64,000 bases of DNA, from positions 10,122 to 74,121 of the forward strand of contig JAWUWD010000086.1 in NCBI GenBank assembly GCA_034112085.1. The letters are read 5' to 3'. This DNA comes from JAWUWD01 sp034112085. GTDB taxonomy: Bacteria; Bacteroidota; Bacteroidia; Cytophagales; Cyclobacteriaceae. Made by a program: the position numbers and the translations under genes. The notes beneath the pieces are model-generated. The model was not told the DNA's origin and made no database searches. It was given only the letters and a program-made list of their open reading frames with translations. Positions 17,846-27,415 of this stretch are shown here, in pieces; position 1 is the stretch's first letter; the number at the start of each line of letters is the position of its first letter.

Positions 17846-18157
17846 ATGAGGGAAAAGCCTTACGGAAAAAGAAAGAAAGACACCACTACAGTTGGCGAGG
17901 CTATCAAAGATCTCTTGAAGACCTATAGTATCAAGAGTAAGTATCATCAGACTAATATTACCGCTTCTTGGGGTGAAGTGATGGGGAAGACCATTGCATC
18001 TAGAACCGATAAGATTTTCTTCAAGAACAGTGTGCTTTTTGTTCAGCTCAACTCAGCACCTCTCAAAAACGAACTCAACATGTCCAAGGGAAAAGTGCTG
18101 AAACTTCTTCAGGATAAATTTGGGAAAACGGCTGTTGAGGAAATCGTGTTTATGTGA
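17846..18157 (+). CDS. DUF721 / DciA-like protein
   Basis: A 103-aa protein with a basic N-terminus and a compact DUF721 (KH-like) domain: WGEVMGKTIASRTDKIFFKNSVLFVQLNSAPLKNELNMSK. DUF721 includes DciA, the helicase operator that helps load replicative DnaB in bacteria lacking DnaC/DnaI. The coupling to recF supports a DNA-replication role. This form is shorter than proteobacterial DciA and lacks a C-terminal tail, so the DciA function is inferred. Confidence 0.8.
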   Translation: MREKPYGKRKKDTTTVGEAIKDLLKTYSIKSKYHQTNITASWGEVMGKTIASRTDKIFFKNSVLFVQLNSAPLKNELNMSKGKVLKLLQDKFGKTAVEEIVFM

Positions 18158-18300
18158 TAATTCTGACATTCAAATTATAGATCAAGGACTACTGAGACTT
18201 TCTCTTCAACATCAATCTTCTCTTAAGGCTTTTCTGGCATGAAAATTCTTGTCTAGACATTCTATATTTTGATCACTCAAATGAACAAAACGATCTCTTC

Positions 18301-18612
18301 TTGAGCAAATACAGCGATATTCTTTCTGTTGTAGATAGTACCTATGTGCCAAAGATTACAAATCCGTTCTATCAAACAATTTGTAACAGAGATGGTGTAT
18401 ATGAATCCGAAGGATTCGCGCATAAGGTAATTAGTAACAATGTCATGATTGTAACAGATTCTGAGAATATCAAAGAGTTAGAGCATATCAATAGTGTTTC
18501 AAACTTAAATGAAAAGGTTTTTAGGCTTGAATACTACTTCTCCTGTTGGTATCAGCCGATAACCATCAATGTGCTTAAATGTGGGGGAAAAATCATCGGT
18601 TATTTTTCTTAA
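18301..18612 (+). CDS. Doubtful ORF, possibly a remnant
   Basis: A 103-codon frame starting with TTG. Residues 1 to about 75 look reasonably protein-like (KVISNNVMIVTDSENIKELE), but its last 36 codons run antisense to the better-supported secreted-protein gene. There is no recognisable family or ATG start. It may be the remnant of a larger gene that lost its end at a rearrangement, or chance. Confidence 0.2.
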   Translation: MSKYSDILSVVDSTYVPKITNPFYQTICNRDGVYESEGFAHKVISNNVMIVTDSENIKELEHINSVSNLNEKVFRLEYYFSCWYQPITINVLKCGGKIIGYFS

Positions 18613-18864
18613 GGATACCACAGCAGCACTGTGGCTACTACCTTCTTTCCTCACCACCAATGACAATTGATCAGTAATGCTAGTGGCAGTCCAATTGGCT
18701 TTGTCTGAGACTAATTGATTGTGAGCAGTACCGGAGGATCGAACCACGTACTCTGTCTGATTTTTGTTGAGGTCAAATGTTCTTTTGTTTGAATAGAAAA
18801 AGGCATCCTGCGCGCTGGCATAACAGCCCAACCCAAGACAAAGTATGGTTAGTAATATTTTCAC
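18505..18864 (-). CDS. Small secreted protein, possibly truncated
   Basis: A 119-aa protein with a clear signal peptide (MKILLTILCLGLGCYASAQ, cleavage after residue 19). The mature part is beta-rich and ends abruptly after FKHIDGYRLIPTGEVVFKPK. That ending resembles the propeptide region of secreted Bacteroidota proteases, where the chain would normally continue, so it may be an N-terminal fragment; this is a guess from pattern. It lies 12 nt downstream of the lipoprotein gene and is probably co-transcribed with it. Confidence 0.6.
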   Translation of the reverse strand: MKILLTILCLGLGCYASAQDAFFYSNKRTFDLNKNQTEYVVRSSGTAHNQLVSDKANWTATSITDQLSLVVRKEGSSHSAAVVSLRKITDDFSPTFKHIDGYRLIPTGEVVFKPKNLFI

Positions 18865-18876
18865 ATATTAATAGAG

Positions 18877-19263
18877 TTAAATGTTAATACTACATTCATC
18901 TTCACCAACGTAGGTTAATTCCAAATGTCTATATCTAGACCAAAGTGCATCACATAGTGTGGAGTATTTATCTGGCTCTGCTACTTTAAAACACAGCTCT
19001 TTTCCCTCAAAGCGATAGCCTTCTGGCAAGGTAGCTGTCATAATTGTATCGGGGATGTCCATTCCTTTTTTTTCTAGCATTAATATTTTGTAAGGGGGAT
19101 AGTCGACTTCACCATCTGGATCATCTGGATCAACTAAGCTAATAGAGCAGCCTTCTTTAATGCCAATAACCTTGCCTTTTAAACAATTGTCTCGAGCATC
19201 ATCATCATCACATGAGGTGGTGAGCAATAATAAAGTGATAATAGTATAACAGGTAATTTTCAC
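18877..19263 (-). CDS. Hypothetical lipoprotein
   Basis: A 128-aa predicted lipoprotein: signal peptide ending in lipobox LLLTTSC (Cys18), then an Asp run (DDDD). The mature part has four further Cys residues (CLKG, CSIS, CFKV, CDAL) and a fifth near the end (ECSI), so disulfides are possible. No family is recognised. It forms a two-gene unit with the small secreted protein downstream. Confidence 0.65.
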   Translation of the reverse strand: MKITCYTIITLLLLTTSCDDDDARDNCLKGKVIGIKEGCSISLVDPDDPDGEVDYPPYKILMLEKKGMDIPDTIMTATLPEGYRFEGKELCFKVAEPDKYSTLCDALWSRYRHLELTYVGEDECSINI

Positions 19264-19335
19264 ATAATAAATGTGAATAAATATATCGGAAAAGCAAAAT
19301 AATCAATTAGTTAAACGCAGGCAAACGACCATAAA

Positions 19336-19448
19336 CAAACTGTCTCAATAGCTGGGACTATTCTCACCGCGTTGCAAGCGCTACTTTTCTACTCATGAAA
19401 TTTACAAACCATCCTCGTTACCGCTGCGCTCAAACTGGGACGAGGATT
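19336..19448. repeat. Structured GC-richer repeat-like patch
   Basis: A non-coding patch of clearly higher GC than its surroundings. It holds an inverted repeat ATCCTCGT (19411-19418) / ACGAGGAT (19440-19447) around ACCGCTGCGCTC, and two related blocks, AGCTGGGACTA and AACTGGGACGA. The text looks like a dispersed repeat seen in other Cytophagales genomes, though I cannot search to confirm. It sits just downstream of lspA. Confidence 0.45.
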
Positions 19449-19459
19449 TCTGATATTAC

Positions 19460-20098
19460 TTATTCGACCGACACTTCTTCAGAAGCGGCTTCTTCTTCTA
19501 ATGTTTCAATCGCAAAGAATCTCTTCTGCATAATCAATATGAATGCGACTCCAACAAAGATGGAGGAATCAGCAATATTGAACACTGGGCTAAAGAATAG
19601 AAAGTACTTGCCGCCCAATGAAGGTATCCACTCTGGGTAATATCCATCAAATAGAGGGAAAAACAGCATGTCAATCACTTGTCCGTGGAACCACGGTGTA
19701 AAAGATCCTTGAATCACATTTCCTTCCAATAATACACCGTAAAACGTACTATCAATGACATTGCCAATTGCTCCTCCAAGAATCATTCCCATAGAAATCA
19801 AAAGGCCCGCGTGAACTCCTTTTTTGGCCAAACTATAAAGGTAGTACCCAATACCAAACATAGCTCCAACTCTGAATAACGACAGCGTCAGCTTGCCGTA
19901 TTCACTATCCCACCTTATACCAAATGCCATCCCTGGATTGAGCAAGTAGTGAAGTTTGAACCACTCGCCCAGAACATCTACTTCTCCGAATGTTCCTAGT
20001 TCCATGTTATAGAAAACCAGTAATTTGGATGCCTGATCAATGATCACTACCAATAGTGCTACCAAATAGTATTTGTAATATTTATTCATGTTGTTCAT
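19460..20098 (-). CDS. lspA: Lipoprotein signal peptidase
   Basis: Inner-membrane aspartyl protease that removes prolipoprotein signal peptides after lipidation. The 212-aa protein has four membrane helices and the conserved sequences IIDQASKLLV, LNPGMAFG and GGAIGNVID. The catalytic aspartates are Asp143 (GQVIDMLFF) and Asp177 (FNIADSS). The C-terminus has an acidic tail beyond the last helix. It follows ileS by 13 nt; the DksA/TraR-type gene often found between ileS and lspA in this phylum is absent. Confidence 0.95.
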   Translation of the reverse strand: MNNMNKYYKYYLVALLVVIIDQASKLLVFYNMELGTFGEVDVLGEWFKLHYLLNPGMAFGIRWDSEYGKLTLSLFRVGAMFGIGYYLYSLAKKGVHAGLLISMGMILGGAIGNVIDSTFYGVLLEGNVIQGSFTPWFHGQVIDMLFFPLFDGYYPEWIPSLGGKYFLFFSPVFNIADSSIFVGVAFILIMQKRFFAIETLEEEAASEEVSVE

Positions 20099-20111
20099 AC
20101 CAATGGAGCCC

Positions 20112-23100
20112 TTATTTCTCTATTTTAATCTCTATTCTATGTTCATCTATCTCCAACAGTTCACCACCTTCCACTGCGTCAACGATTTGCAATGAAAGTG
20201 CTTGTGTTTCCTGACAGATGTATTCTTTATTATCCTCAATCGCACCATTCACCAATTCTGTGTTGTTAACGATACTGACATTGATCTTATCCTGCACTTC
20301 AAGTCCAGTATCTTTTCTCAAGTTTTGAATACGATTGACTAAGTCTCGTGCGATTCCTTCTTTCTGAAGCTCATCCGTCAGTGTAATGTCCAATGCGACA
20401 GTAAGTTTGCCTTCACTAGCCACTAACCAACCTGGAATATCTTCTGAGGATATCTCAACATCCTCCAGTGTCAAAGTGATATCTCCCGTGTCCAATGTTA
20501 CCTTGATTTGATCATTCTTCTCTATTTCAGCAATTTCTTCTTGGCCAAAAGCATTGATTTTGGCAGCAACATCCTTCATTTGCTTACCATATACTTGTCC
20601 GAGCTTTCTAAAGTTGGGTTTGATCTTCTTTACCAATATTCCAGAAGCATCATCGATATACTCCACAGCCTTCACATTGACTTCTGTCTGAATCAAATCC
20701 TCCACCGCTTGAACATGCTTTTTGAATTCCTTATCGAGTACCGGTATCAATATTCTAGAAAGTGGCTGTCTTACCTTGAGACGCTCCTTTTTGCGAAGTG
20801 AATGAACCAAAGAAGATATGTTTTGAGCCAATTGCATTTGCTTTTCTAAAGCTTCATCAATAGTGCTTTCATCTACCACTGGAAAATTAGTCAAGTGAAT
20901 AGAAATTGCTTCTTCCATTCCAGATACATTATTTAGGTCATTGAATAATCGATCCATGTAGAATGGCGCTATTGGTGAGCCCAACTTGGCAATCGTATTC
21001 AAACAAGTGTAAAGTGTCTGATAGGCGGCTTTTTTATCTTCATTGTATTCACCTTTCCAGAATCGCTTACGATTCAAACGAACATACCAGTTGCTCATGT
21101 CATCGATGGTGAAGTCCTGAATCAATCGAGCAGCTCTCGTAGGCTCGTATTGCTCATAGGCTTCTTCGACTTGTGTGATCAAGCTATTGAGCTTTGATAG
21201 TATCCAACGATCACTTTCTGGTCTACTCTTTAGGTCGATTTCTTCTCCTTTATAGTCAAAGCTATCAAGGTTGGCATACAGTGCAAAGAATGAATAGGTG
21301 TTGTGTAACGTTCCGAAGAACCTACGCTGTGATTCTGCTACTCCTTCTATATTGAATTTCAAATTGTCCCAAGGATTGGCATTGGAAATCATATACCACC
21401 TAGTTGCATCTGGTCCATATTTGCTCATGGTTTCAAATGGATCAGCAGCGTTGCCCAATCTCTTAGACATTTTGTTACCTTCCTTATCCAACACAAGCCC
21501 ATTGGCGATTACATTCTTAAAGGCAACCTTGTCAAATAGTATCCCCGCGATGGCATGCAATGTAAAGAACCAACCCCTTGTTTGATCAACTCCCTCAGCG
21601 ATAAAATCCGCAGGATAGCTGTTGTCAAATACTTCTTTATTCTCAAATGGATAATGCCATTGTGCGTAAGGCATTGCGCCAGAATCAAACCATACATCAA
21701 TCAAGTCTTCTTCTCGGGTCATCTTCTCTCCAGAAGCACTTACTAGGTAAACATCATCTACATAAGGCCTGTGTAAATCAAAGTCATCAGCTAGTTGCTC
21801 AGTCATAAAGCCAGCGTCTACTGCCTTAGCGACTTCTTCCTTCAATTCTCCAATAGAACCTATACAGATTTCCTCTTTGCCATCCTCAGATCTCCAGATT
21901 GGCAAAGGTGTACCCCAATACCTAGAGCGTGATAGATTCCAGTCCACTAGATTCTCCAACCAATTGCCAAAACGACCTGTGCCTGTAGAACCTGGCTTCC
22001 AGTTTATTGTTTTATTAAGCTCTACCAAACGATCCTTATATGCAGTCGTTTTGATAAACCATGAGTCTAAAGGATAGTATAATATGGGCTTGTCAGTTCT
22101 CCAACAATGCGGGTAGCTATGTTCGTATTTCTCTACTTTGAAGGTTTTATTTTCTTCTTTAAGCTTGATCGCTATTTCTACATCAAGTGACTTTTCAGGA
22201 GCCTCTCCATCAGCATAGTATTCATTCTTGACATACTTTCCTGCAAACTCGCCCATCTCCTTTACATACCTACCCTGCTTGTCCACGATAGGGACATCAT
22301 TGCCCTCCTCGTCTTTGACCATGATAGGAGATATCCCCGCTTTGAGCGAAATTCTGTAATCATCTGCTCCAAACGTAGGAGAAATATGTACGATCCCTGT
22401 GCCGTCTTCGGTAGTGACAAAGTCTCCTTCGATTACTTTAAAAGCATCCCCGTCTGGCTTGATATAACCTAATAACTGTTCATACTCCAACCCAAATAAG
22501 TCCTTCCCTTTGAGCTCTTCAATAACTTCATAAGGGATCAATTTATCTCCAGCTTTATAGTCAGCTAACGCAATCTCTTCTGCGTTGATATTGAGATATG
22601 CATTGAGGCGATCTTTTGCAAGGATAACTACCACCGGCTCAAATGTATATTGGTTGTAAGTACGGACTTTGATATACTTAATCCCCTTACCAACTGCCAA
22701 TGCACTATTGGCAGGAAGTGTCCACGGAGTTGTCGTCCATGCTAATATGTAGGTGTTCTCTTCTCCTTTTACCTTAAACTGAGCCGTCAAAGAAGTATCT
22801 TTCACGTCACGATAAGTCCCAGGTTGATTTAGCTCATGAGAACTAAGTCCAGTTCCTGCAGCGGGTGAATAAGGTTGAATCGTATAACCTTTGTAAAGCA
22901 GGTCTTTCTTATAAAATTCCTTAAGCAGCCACCATAGTGACTCCATGTATTCCTTATCAAAGGTGACATATGGGTCCTCCAAATCAACCCAATAACCCAT
23001 CTTCTCAGTCAAGTCATCCCACTCACCTTTGAACTTCATAACCGTCTCGCGACAGCGTTGATTGTATTCCTCTACAGATATTTTCTTCCCAATATCTTCT

Positions 23101-23411
23101 TTGGTAATGCCAAGTTCCTTCTCTACTTGAAGCTCGACAGGAAGACCGTGCGTATCCCACCCACCTTTTCGTTTGACTTGAAATCCTTTTAGAGTTTTGA
23201 AGCGGCAAAAAATATCTTTCACCGCGCGAGCCATTACATGATGAATCCCCGGAGTACCATTTGCAGATGGCGGTCCTTCATAGAATGTAAATGATGGGTG
23301 CCCTTCTCTTTCAGAAATAGATTTCTCGAAAACCTTATTTTCTTTCCAATCGGCCAGTACTTCTTCGGCTAGTTTGGCATATTCCTGCCCTTTATACTCT
23401 CTGTACTTCAC
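20112..23411 (-). CDS. ileS: Isoleucyl-tRNA synthetase
   Basis: Charges tRNA-Ile and edits mischarged valine. The 1099-aa protein has the class I HIGH-type motif in NGTPGIHHVMARA (residues 51-62), a CP1 editing domain with WTTTPWTLPANSALAVG, and KMSKR at 647-651. The C-terminal region is extended and lacks the zinc finger of E. coli IleS, as in the eukaryote-like type. It is the central gene of a tight minus-strand run: the RND exporter lies 7 nt upstream and lspA 13 nt downstream. Confidence 0.97.
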   Translation of the reverse strand: MKYREYKGQEYAKLAEEVLADWKENKVFEKSISEREGHPSFTFYEGPPSANGTPGIHHVMARAVKDIFCRFKTLKGFQVKRKGGWDTHGLPVELQVEKELGITKEDIGKKISVEEYNQRCRETVMKFKGEWDDLTEKMGYWVDLEDPYVTFDKEYMESLWWLLKEFYKKDLLYKGYTIQPYSPAAGTGLSSHELNQPGTYRDVKDTSLTAQFKVKGEENTYILAWTTTPWTLPANSALAVGKGIKYIKVRTYNQYTFEPVVVILAKDRLNAYLNINAEEIALADYKAGDKLIPYEVIEELKGKDLFGLEYEQLLGYIKPDGDAFKVIEGDFVTTEDGTGIVHISPTFGADDYRISLKAGISPIMVKDEEGNDVPIVDKQGRYVKEMGEFAGKYVKNEYYADGEAPEKSLDVEIAIKLKEENKTFKVEKYEHSYPHCWRTDKPILYYPLDSWFIKTTAYKDRLVELNKTINWKPGSTGTGRFGNWLENLVDWNLSRSRYWGTPLPIWRSEDGKEEICIGSIGELKEEVAKAVDAGFMTEQLADDFDLHRPYVDDVYLVSASGEKMTREEDLIDVWFDSGAMPYAQWHYPFENKEVFDNSYPADFIAEGVDQTRGWFFTLHAIAGILFDKVAFKNVIANGLVLDKEGNKMSKRLGNAADPFETMSKYGPDATRWYMISNANPWDNLKFNIEGVAESQRRFFGTLHNTYSFFALYANLDSFDYKGEEIDLKSRPESDRWILSKLNSLITQVEEAYEQYEPTRAARLIQDFTIDDMSNWYVRLNRKRFWKGEYNEDKKAAYQTLYTCLNTIAKLGSPIAPFYMDRLFNDLNNVSGMEEAISIHLTNFPVVDESTIDEALEKQMQLAQNISSLVHSLRKKERLKVRQPLSRILIPVLDKEFKKHVQAVEDLIQTEVNVKAVEYIDDASGILVKKIKPNFRKLGQVYGKQMKDVAAKINAFGQEEIAEIEKNDQIKVTLDTGDITLTLEDVEISSEDIPGWLVASEGKLTVALDITLTDELQKEGIARDLVNRIQNLRKDTGLEVQDKINVSIVNNTELVNGAIEDNKEYICQETQALSLQIVDAVEGGELLEIDEHRIEIKIEK

Positions 23412-23418
23412 GGTATTA

Positions 23419-25848
23419 TTATTCTAAAGTGTTATCTTTTTGTTCTTTTGCCTCCTCGACTTTGAGCAACTCTACGTCTATCGCTTCATCATCTCCTTCT
23501 TGATAGAAATGATCATCATATTGCTCAATGAGTGGATGAAATTCTTTTCTTCGCTTACCATCATCAAATGCCAACAATAATCCTGGAAGTAAGATGAGGT
23601 TGGTACACATGGCTATTAATAGCGTAATAGAAGTCAAGATACCTAGAGCTATGGTTCCACCAAAATCAGACCAAGCGAAAATAATAAATCCGGCAAATAG
23701 TATAACGGAAGTGTATATCATACTTGCTCCCGTTTCTTTCAAACTCTTGCTAATCGCAACTGGTACAAAGAAGTTATTGGCAAAGAGTTCTTGTCTGTAT
23801 TTGGCCAAAAAGTGAATTGAATCATCCACCGATATCCCAAATGCGATGCTAAATATTAGCACAGTACTAGGTTTTAGTGGAATGCTAAAATACCCCATGA
23901 TGCCAGCAGTAATAACCAACGGAACGACATTAGGTATCAATGAAATTACAATCATTCTAATATTGCCGAATAGAATGCCCATTATGATGGCGATTAGTAC
24001 GAACGCGAGGAGTAAGCTAATTTTTAAGTTGTCTACTAAGAACTTGTTGCCCTTAATGAAAATTGGAGTCGAACCCGTCACAGTGACCTGAGTCTCAGTT
24101 CCTGCAAAAAGTGAATCAATTTTAGGTTGAATTATCCTGTTAACCAAAGAGTCCATCTTTTGAGAACCTACATCAGCCACTTTCATCGAAATTCGCATTT
24201 TACTGTATGCCGAGTCTACAAATGAATTCATCAAACCAGAATTATCTTCTTGGTTTTTCAAGTAGCGAAGAATGTAGTTTTTGTCTCGCTTGTTAGGAAT
24301 TTCGTATCGATCAGGATTGTTATTGTAAAATGCCTGCTTGGCAGCTTTCACAAAGCTTACGATAGATACTGGATTAGATATGTCGCGATGAGAAGCCAAA
24401 AACTCTTCAAACTCCTCTACACGTTTTAAATTCTTAAGGTCAATTACGCCTCGTTTTTTACCTGTATCTACTATTATCTCAAGCGGCATCACACCACTAA
24501 AGTGTTTTTCAAAGAAAGCTAAATCTTTTTTGATTGGATCATCCTCAGGAATATCATCCACCATATGGGCTACCGTATTGAGCTGATACATTCCTGCTAT
24601 AGATATGAGCACAATCAATCCAGTCAAGACGAAGACCTTGTGCTTATGTCGATGAACTATCAGATCCATCCCTTCTATCACTTTGGCTAGAGGGGTGAAT
24701 TTCAGATGCTTCAACTGATGAGGCGTAGGCGAAGGGAGCCATGAAAAAACTGCAGGCAGTAATATGATACTGACCACAAAAGTGGCTAATATATTGATCC
24801 CTGCAACGTATCCAAATTCTTTAAGAATCACGATATCCGTGGTAGTCAATACCAAGAACCCTATAGCCGTTGTGAAATTGGTGATCAATGTCACCAAACC
24901 AATTTTCCTAGTCACACGGCTAATTGCCTTCATCTTATTACCATGAACCTCAAATTCTTGGTGATATTTATTCAACAAATAAACGCTATTGGGAATCCCA
25001 ATGACGACAATAATCGGAGGGATGAGGCCAGTAAGTATTGTGATCTCGTAGTCCAGTATCACCAGTGTACCCATCACCCAAAGAACCACTACCGCGATAA
25101 TTATCATTGGAAAAACGACAGCCGTCCATGATCTAAAGAATAGCAATAATATTAGTCCTGTTACTGCGACAGAGAGTATTAAGAAAACAGACATTTCTTT
25201 TTTCACTTTGCCAGAAATCACTGAACGAACAAATGGAAGTCCCGCATAGTGAAGTTCTACCCCAGTTGCTGCCGTAAATTCATCCCCTGCTGCTACAATC
25301 CTATTGGTGAGTGCCCCTCTATTTTTGGAATTGAGCACCTGATCATTAATGGCTATTAGGGTTAATGTTGCTCCATTATCTGGATTAACAATCTGCCCGC
25401 TATACAGTCGCTGTTCATTGGCAACTTGTAACAAGCTGTCTAAAGTTGGTTGATCCTTTGGGATGTTTGTAAATATATCTTCAAGTTCAAATCGCTTTGC
25501 GGTTTGATTTTTTCTTAGACGTTTCAGCAATGGAAGAGATACCACATTGGAAACACCGCTGATCGAGCTGATCTTATCACTTAGTATTTTATATTCCTTA
25601 AAGACAGCTGGTTGATAAATGCTGCTATCTTTCACTCCTATAGCCACTACATTGCCATCTTCTCCAAATAACTTCTTGAAATCCTCAAAGAAGATCATGT
25701 CAGGATCATCTGAAGGTATCAGCTTAGCAAAGGAATAACTCATCTTGGCATCCTTGCCTTTATAACCTAAAAATGCTGTTACCAATATCAAGAGAGATAT
25801 TAACAACAGCCTATACTTAATGATGCGATGCGCTAGTTTAGTCCACAT
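23419..25848 (-). CDS. RND/MMPL-family exporter
   Basis: An 809-aa inner-membrane protein with two repeats of the RND fold: a first membrane helix, a large periplasmic loop (about 40-215), five or six helices, and the same again. Sterol-sensing-like helices such as GLIPPIIVVIGIPNSVYLLNKYH and FGISVDDSIHFLAKYRQE are typical of the MMPL/Patched group. Substrates are usually lipids or hopanoid-like molecules; here unknown. The C-terminus is a long acidic cytoplasmic tail. It heads the RND-ileS-lspA run. Confidence 0.9.
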   Translation of the reverse strand: MWTKLAHRIIKYRLLLISLLILVTAFLGYKGKDAKMSYSFAKLIPSDDPDMIFFEDFKKLFGEDGNVVAIGVKDSSIYQPAVFKEYKILSDKISSISGVSNVVSLPLLKRLRKNQTAKRFELEDIFTNIPKDQPTLDSLLQVANEQRLYSGQIVNPDNGATLTLIAINDQVLNSKNRGALTNRIVAAGDEFTAATGVELHYAGLPFVRSVISGKVKKEMSVFLILSVAVTGLILLLFFRSWTAVVFPMIIIAVVVLWVMGTLVILDYEITILTGLIPPIIVVIGIPNSVYLLNKYHQEFEVHGNKMKAISRVTRKIGLVTLITNFTTAIGFLVLTTTDIVILKEFGYVAGINILATFVVSIILLPAVFSWLPSPTPHQLKHLKFTPLAKVIEGMDLIVHRHKHKVFVLTGLIVLISIAGMYQLNTVAHMVDDIPEDDPIKKDLAFFEKHFSGVMPLEIIVDTGKKRGVIDLKNLKRVEEFEEFLASHRDISNPVSIVSFVKAAKQAFYNNNPDRYEIPNKRDKNYILRYLKNQEDNSGLMNSFVDSAYSKMRISMKVADVGSQKMDSLVNRIIQPKIDSLFAGTETQVTVTGSTPIFIKGNKFLVDNLKISLLLAFVLIAIIMGILFGNIRMIVISLIPNVVPLVITAGIMGYFSIPLKPSTVLIFSIAFGISVDDSIHFLAKYRQELFANNFFVPVAISKSLKETGASMIYTSVILFAGFIIFAWSDFGGTIALGILTSITLLIAMCTNLILLPGLLLAFDDGKRRKEFHPLIEQYDDHFYQEGDDEAIDVELLKVEEAKEQKDNTLE

Positions 25849-25956
25849 ATAATTATAAAGCCCTAAAGGTAATGATTTTTGGGTATTTGAAAGGTTGAAT
25901 ATAGTGTAAGAGTAAAAATTGAGCGACTTACGTTCATGATGAAAAATATCTTACTA

Positions 25957-27396
25957 TTACTCTATTACATACTCAAAGGTTCCGATATCCGGATTATCTC
26001 CTCTTTCGATTCCATCTAGGTCCTTTAGAGATGATGAAATTACAGCATTTCCTATTGCTGGAGACAGCTCCTCGATGTGATAATCATATTCTCTAGGGAA
26101 CACGAATAGCGGATTTTCATTAAGTAAGTTATCTCCAATATCAAGATCTTCCATAGTCGTTCGGATGATATTGTTTTCAAAAATAACATTGAATAATTTA
26201 CTATCAATTTGCCCCAACGTTAGTTCTTCTCGTTGACTACCCCAGATGATACTGTTAGTGATAGACGCATTCAAGTCCCCATCGATTATTTCTCCATTGC
26301 CAAAACTCACAAAATTAGAAAGTGCAGCTGTTGGATCATTGCGAATGACCTCGGATAAAGAGTTGTCGAGAGTACAGTGATTTAAGGAGTAATTACCTCC
26401 TGCGAGCAGTCCAATACTGCTTGTTGCACAGTGGTTGATGAGCGTATTGTTGATCTCAATATCAGAAGTGAATGCTAGAATTCCATAGCCAGCAATGAAC
26501 GGTACAGTTAGGTTACTCGCCATGTTTTCAATCTTACAATTGTTGATCACCAAGTCTGGAATATCATCATCGTCTGGTGCTCCGAAGAAAATGCCATTAA
26601 CTGCATTGCGAATATCAGCGTTTACAATCCTATTGCCATGACTCTGGCTTCCAAAGACAAGTCCTGTCCACTGTCCTGGAAGATTATCAAAATCTCCTCC
26701 GGTACGTAGGTTTCGAAACAGCACTCGTTGTTCGAGGGTCCCATTTACAATCAAATTTCCACCAATAAATATTCCAGCCAAGTTATCTGAATAAACTTGA
26801 GTACCAGCCTCAATCGTAAGCGTTACTCCAAGATTGACAAATACAGTATCAGTAAGAATGTATGGGCGGGCAGCAGTCCAAGTTGTATTTTCATTAACGA
26901 ATGACCTATCCAAAAATATTGCATTTTGAGCGTAACTCACCACCGCAATATTTTGCGTATTGCCGTTGGTAATAAACGATAGCTGGTCACTAATGATAAT
27001 GGGCTCTTTTTCAAGTGATGGATCAACATTGACACTCACCAATAGTTGTAAGCTGTCCTTGCCAAATAGCTTTATATTTTCAAATGAATTTCCTTTTTCT
27101 CCATTGACAATGGCCGTATAAGCAGGATTAGTCAATTGGATTCGTTCGATATTGATAGCCTTATCGTCCGTGTTATAAACCAGTAACCTTTTGAAAACGC
27201 TATTAATGGTATCCTTGCGATCTGATGCTGTTTGCAAAGAAAAAACGGTGTCAAAAACAATGCTATCTGATGAAAACGCCAATCTAAAGTTGGGATTGGT
27301 AGTGAAGGTCTCCTCTGAGCGTTCACAGCTTATCGAAAAGATAGCAAATCCAAATATGGATAGATAGATTAAATTTTTCACAAAAGTACAACGCAT
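25957..27396 (-). CDS. Beta-helix lipoprotein
   Basis: A 479-aa predicted outer-surface or periplasmic lipoprotein with lipobox FSISC (Cys24). Residues about 40-170 form an immunoglobulin-like beta region (FDTVFSLQTASDRKDTINSVFKRL is split over it). Residues about 175-450 show right-handed beta-helix repeats: GVTLTIEAGTQVYSDN, GNLIVNGTLEQRVLFRN, then short turns rich in Asn and Ile. The end, DLDGIERGDNPDIGTFEY, is typical of this group. No catalytic residues can be assigned. It lies 19 nt after prfA, so likely the same operon. Confidence 0.82.
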   Translation of the reverse strand: MRCTFVKNLIYLSIFGFAIFSISCERSEETFTTNPNFRLAFSSDSIVFDTVFSLQTASDRKDTINSVFKRLLVYNTDDKAINIERIQLTNPAYTAIVNGEKGNSFENIKLFGKDSLQLLVSVNVDPSLEKEPIIISDQLSFITNGNTQNIAVVSYAQNAIFLDRSFVNENTTWTAARPYILTDTVFVNLGVTLTIEAGTQVYSDNLAGIFIGGNLIVNGTLEQRVLFRNLRTGGDFDNLPGQWTGLVFGSQSHGNRIVNADIRNAVNGIFFGAPDDDDIPDLVINNCKIENMASNLTVPFIAGYGILAFTSDIEINNTLINHCATSSIGLLAGGNYSLNHCTLDNSLSEVIRNDPTAALSNFVSFGNGEIIDGDLNASITNSIIWGSQREELTLGQIDSKLFNVIFENNIIRTTMEDLDIGDNLLNENPLFVFPREYDYHIEELSPAIGNAVISSSLKDLDGIERGDNPDIGTFEYVIE

Positions 27397-27415
27397 AAAT
27401 GGATGAAAATTGTGG

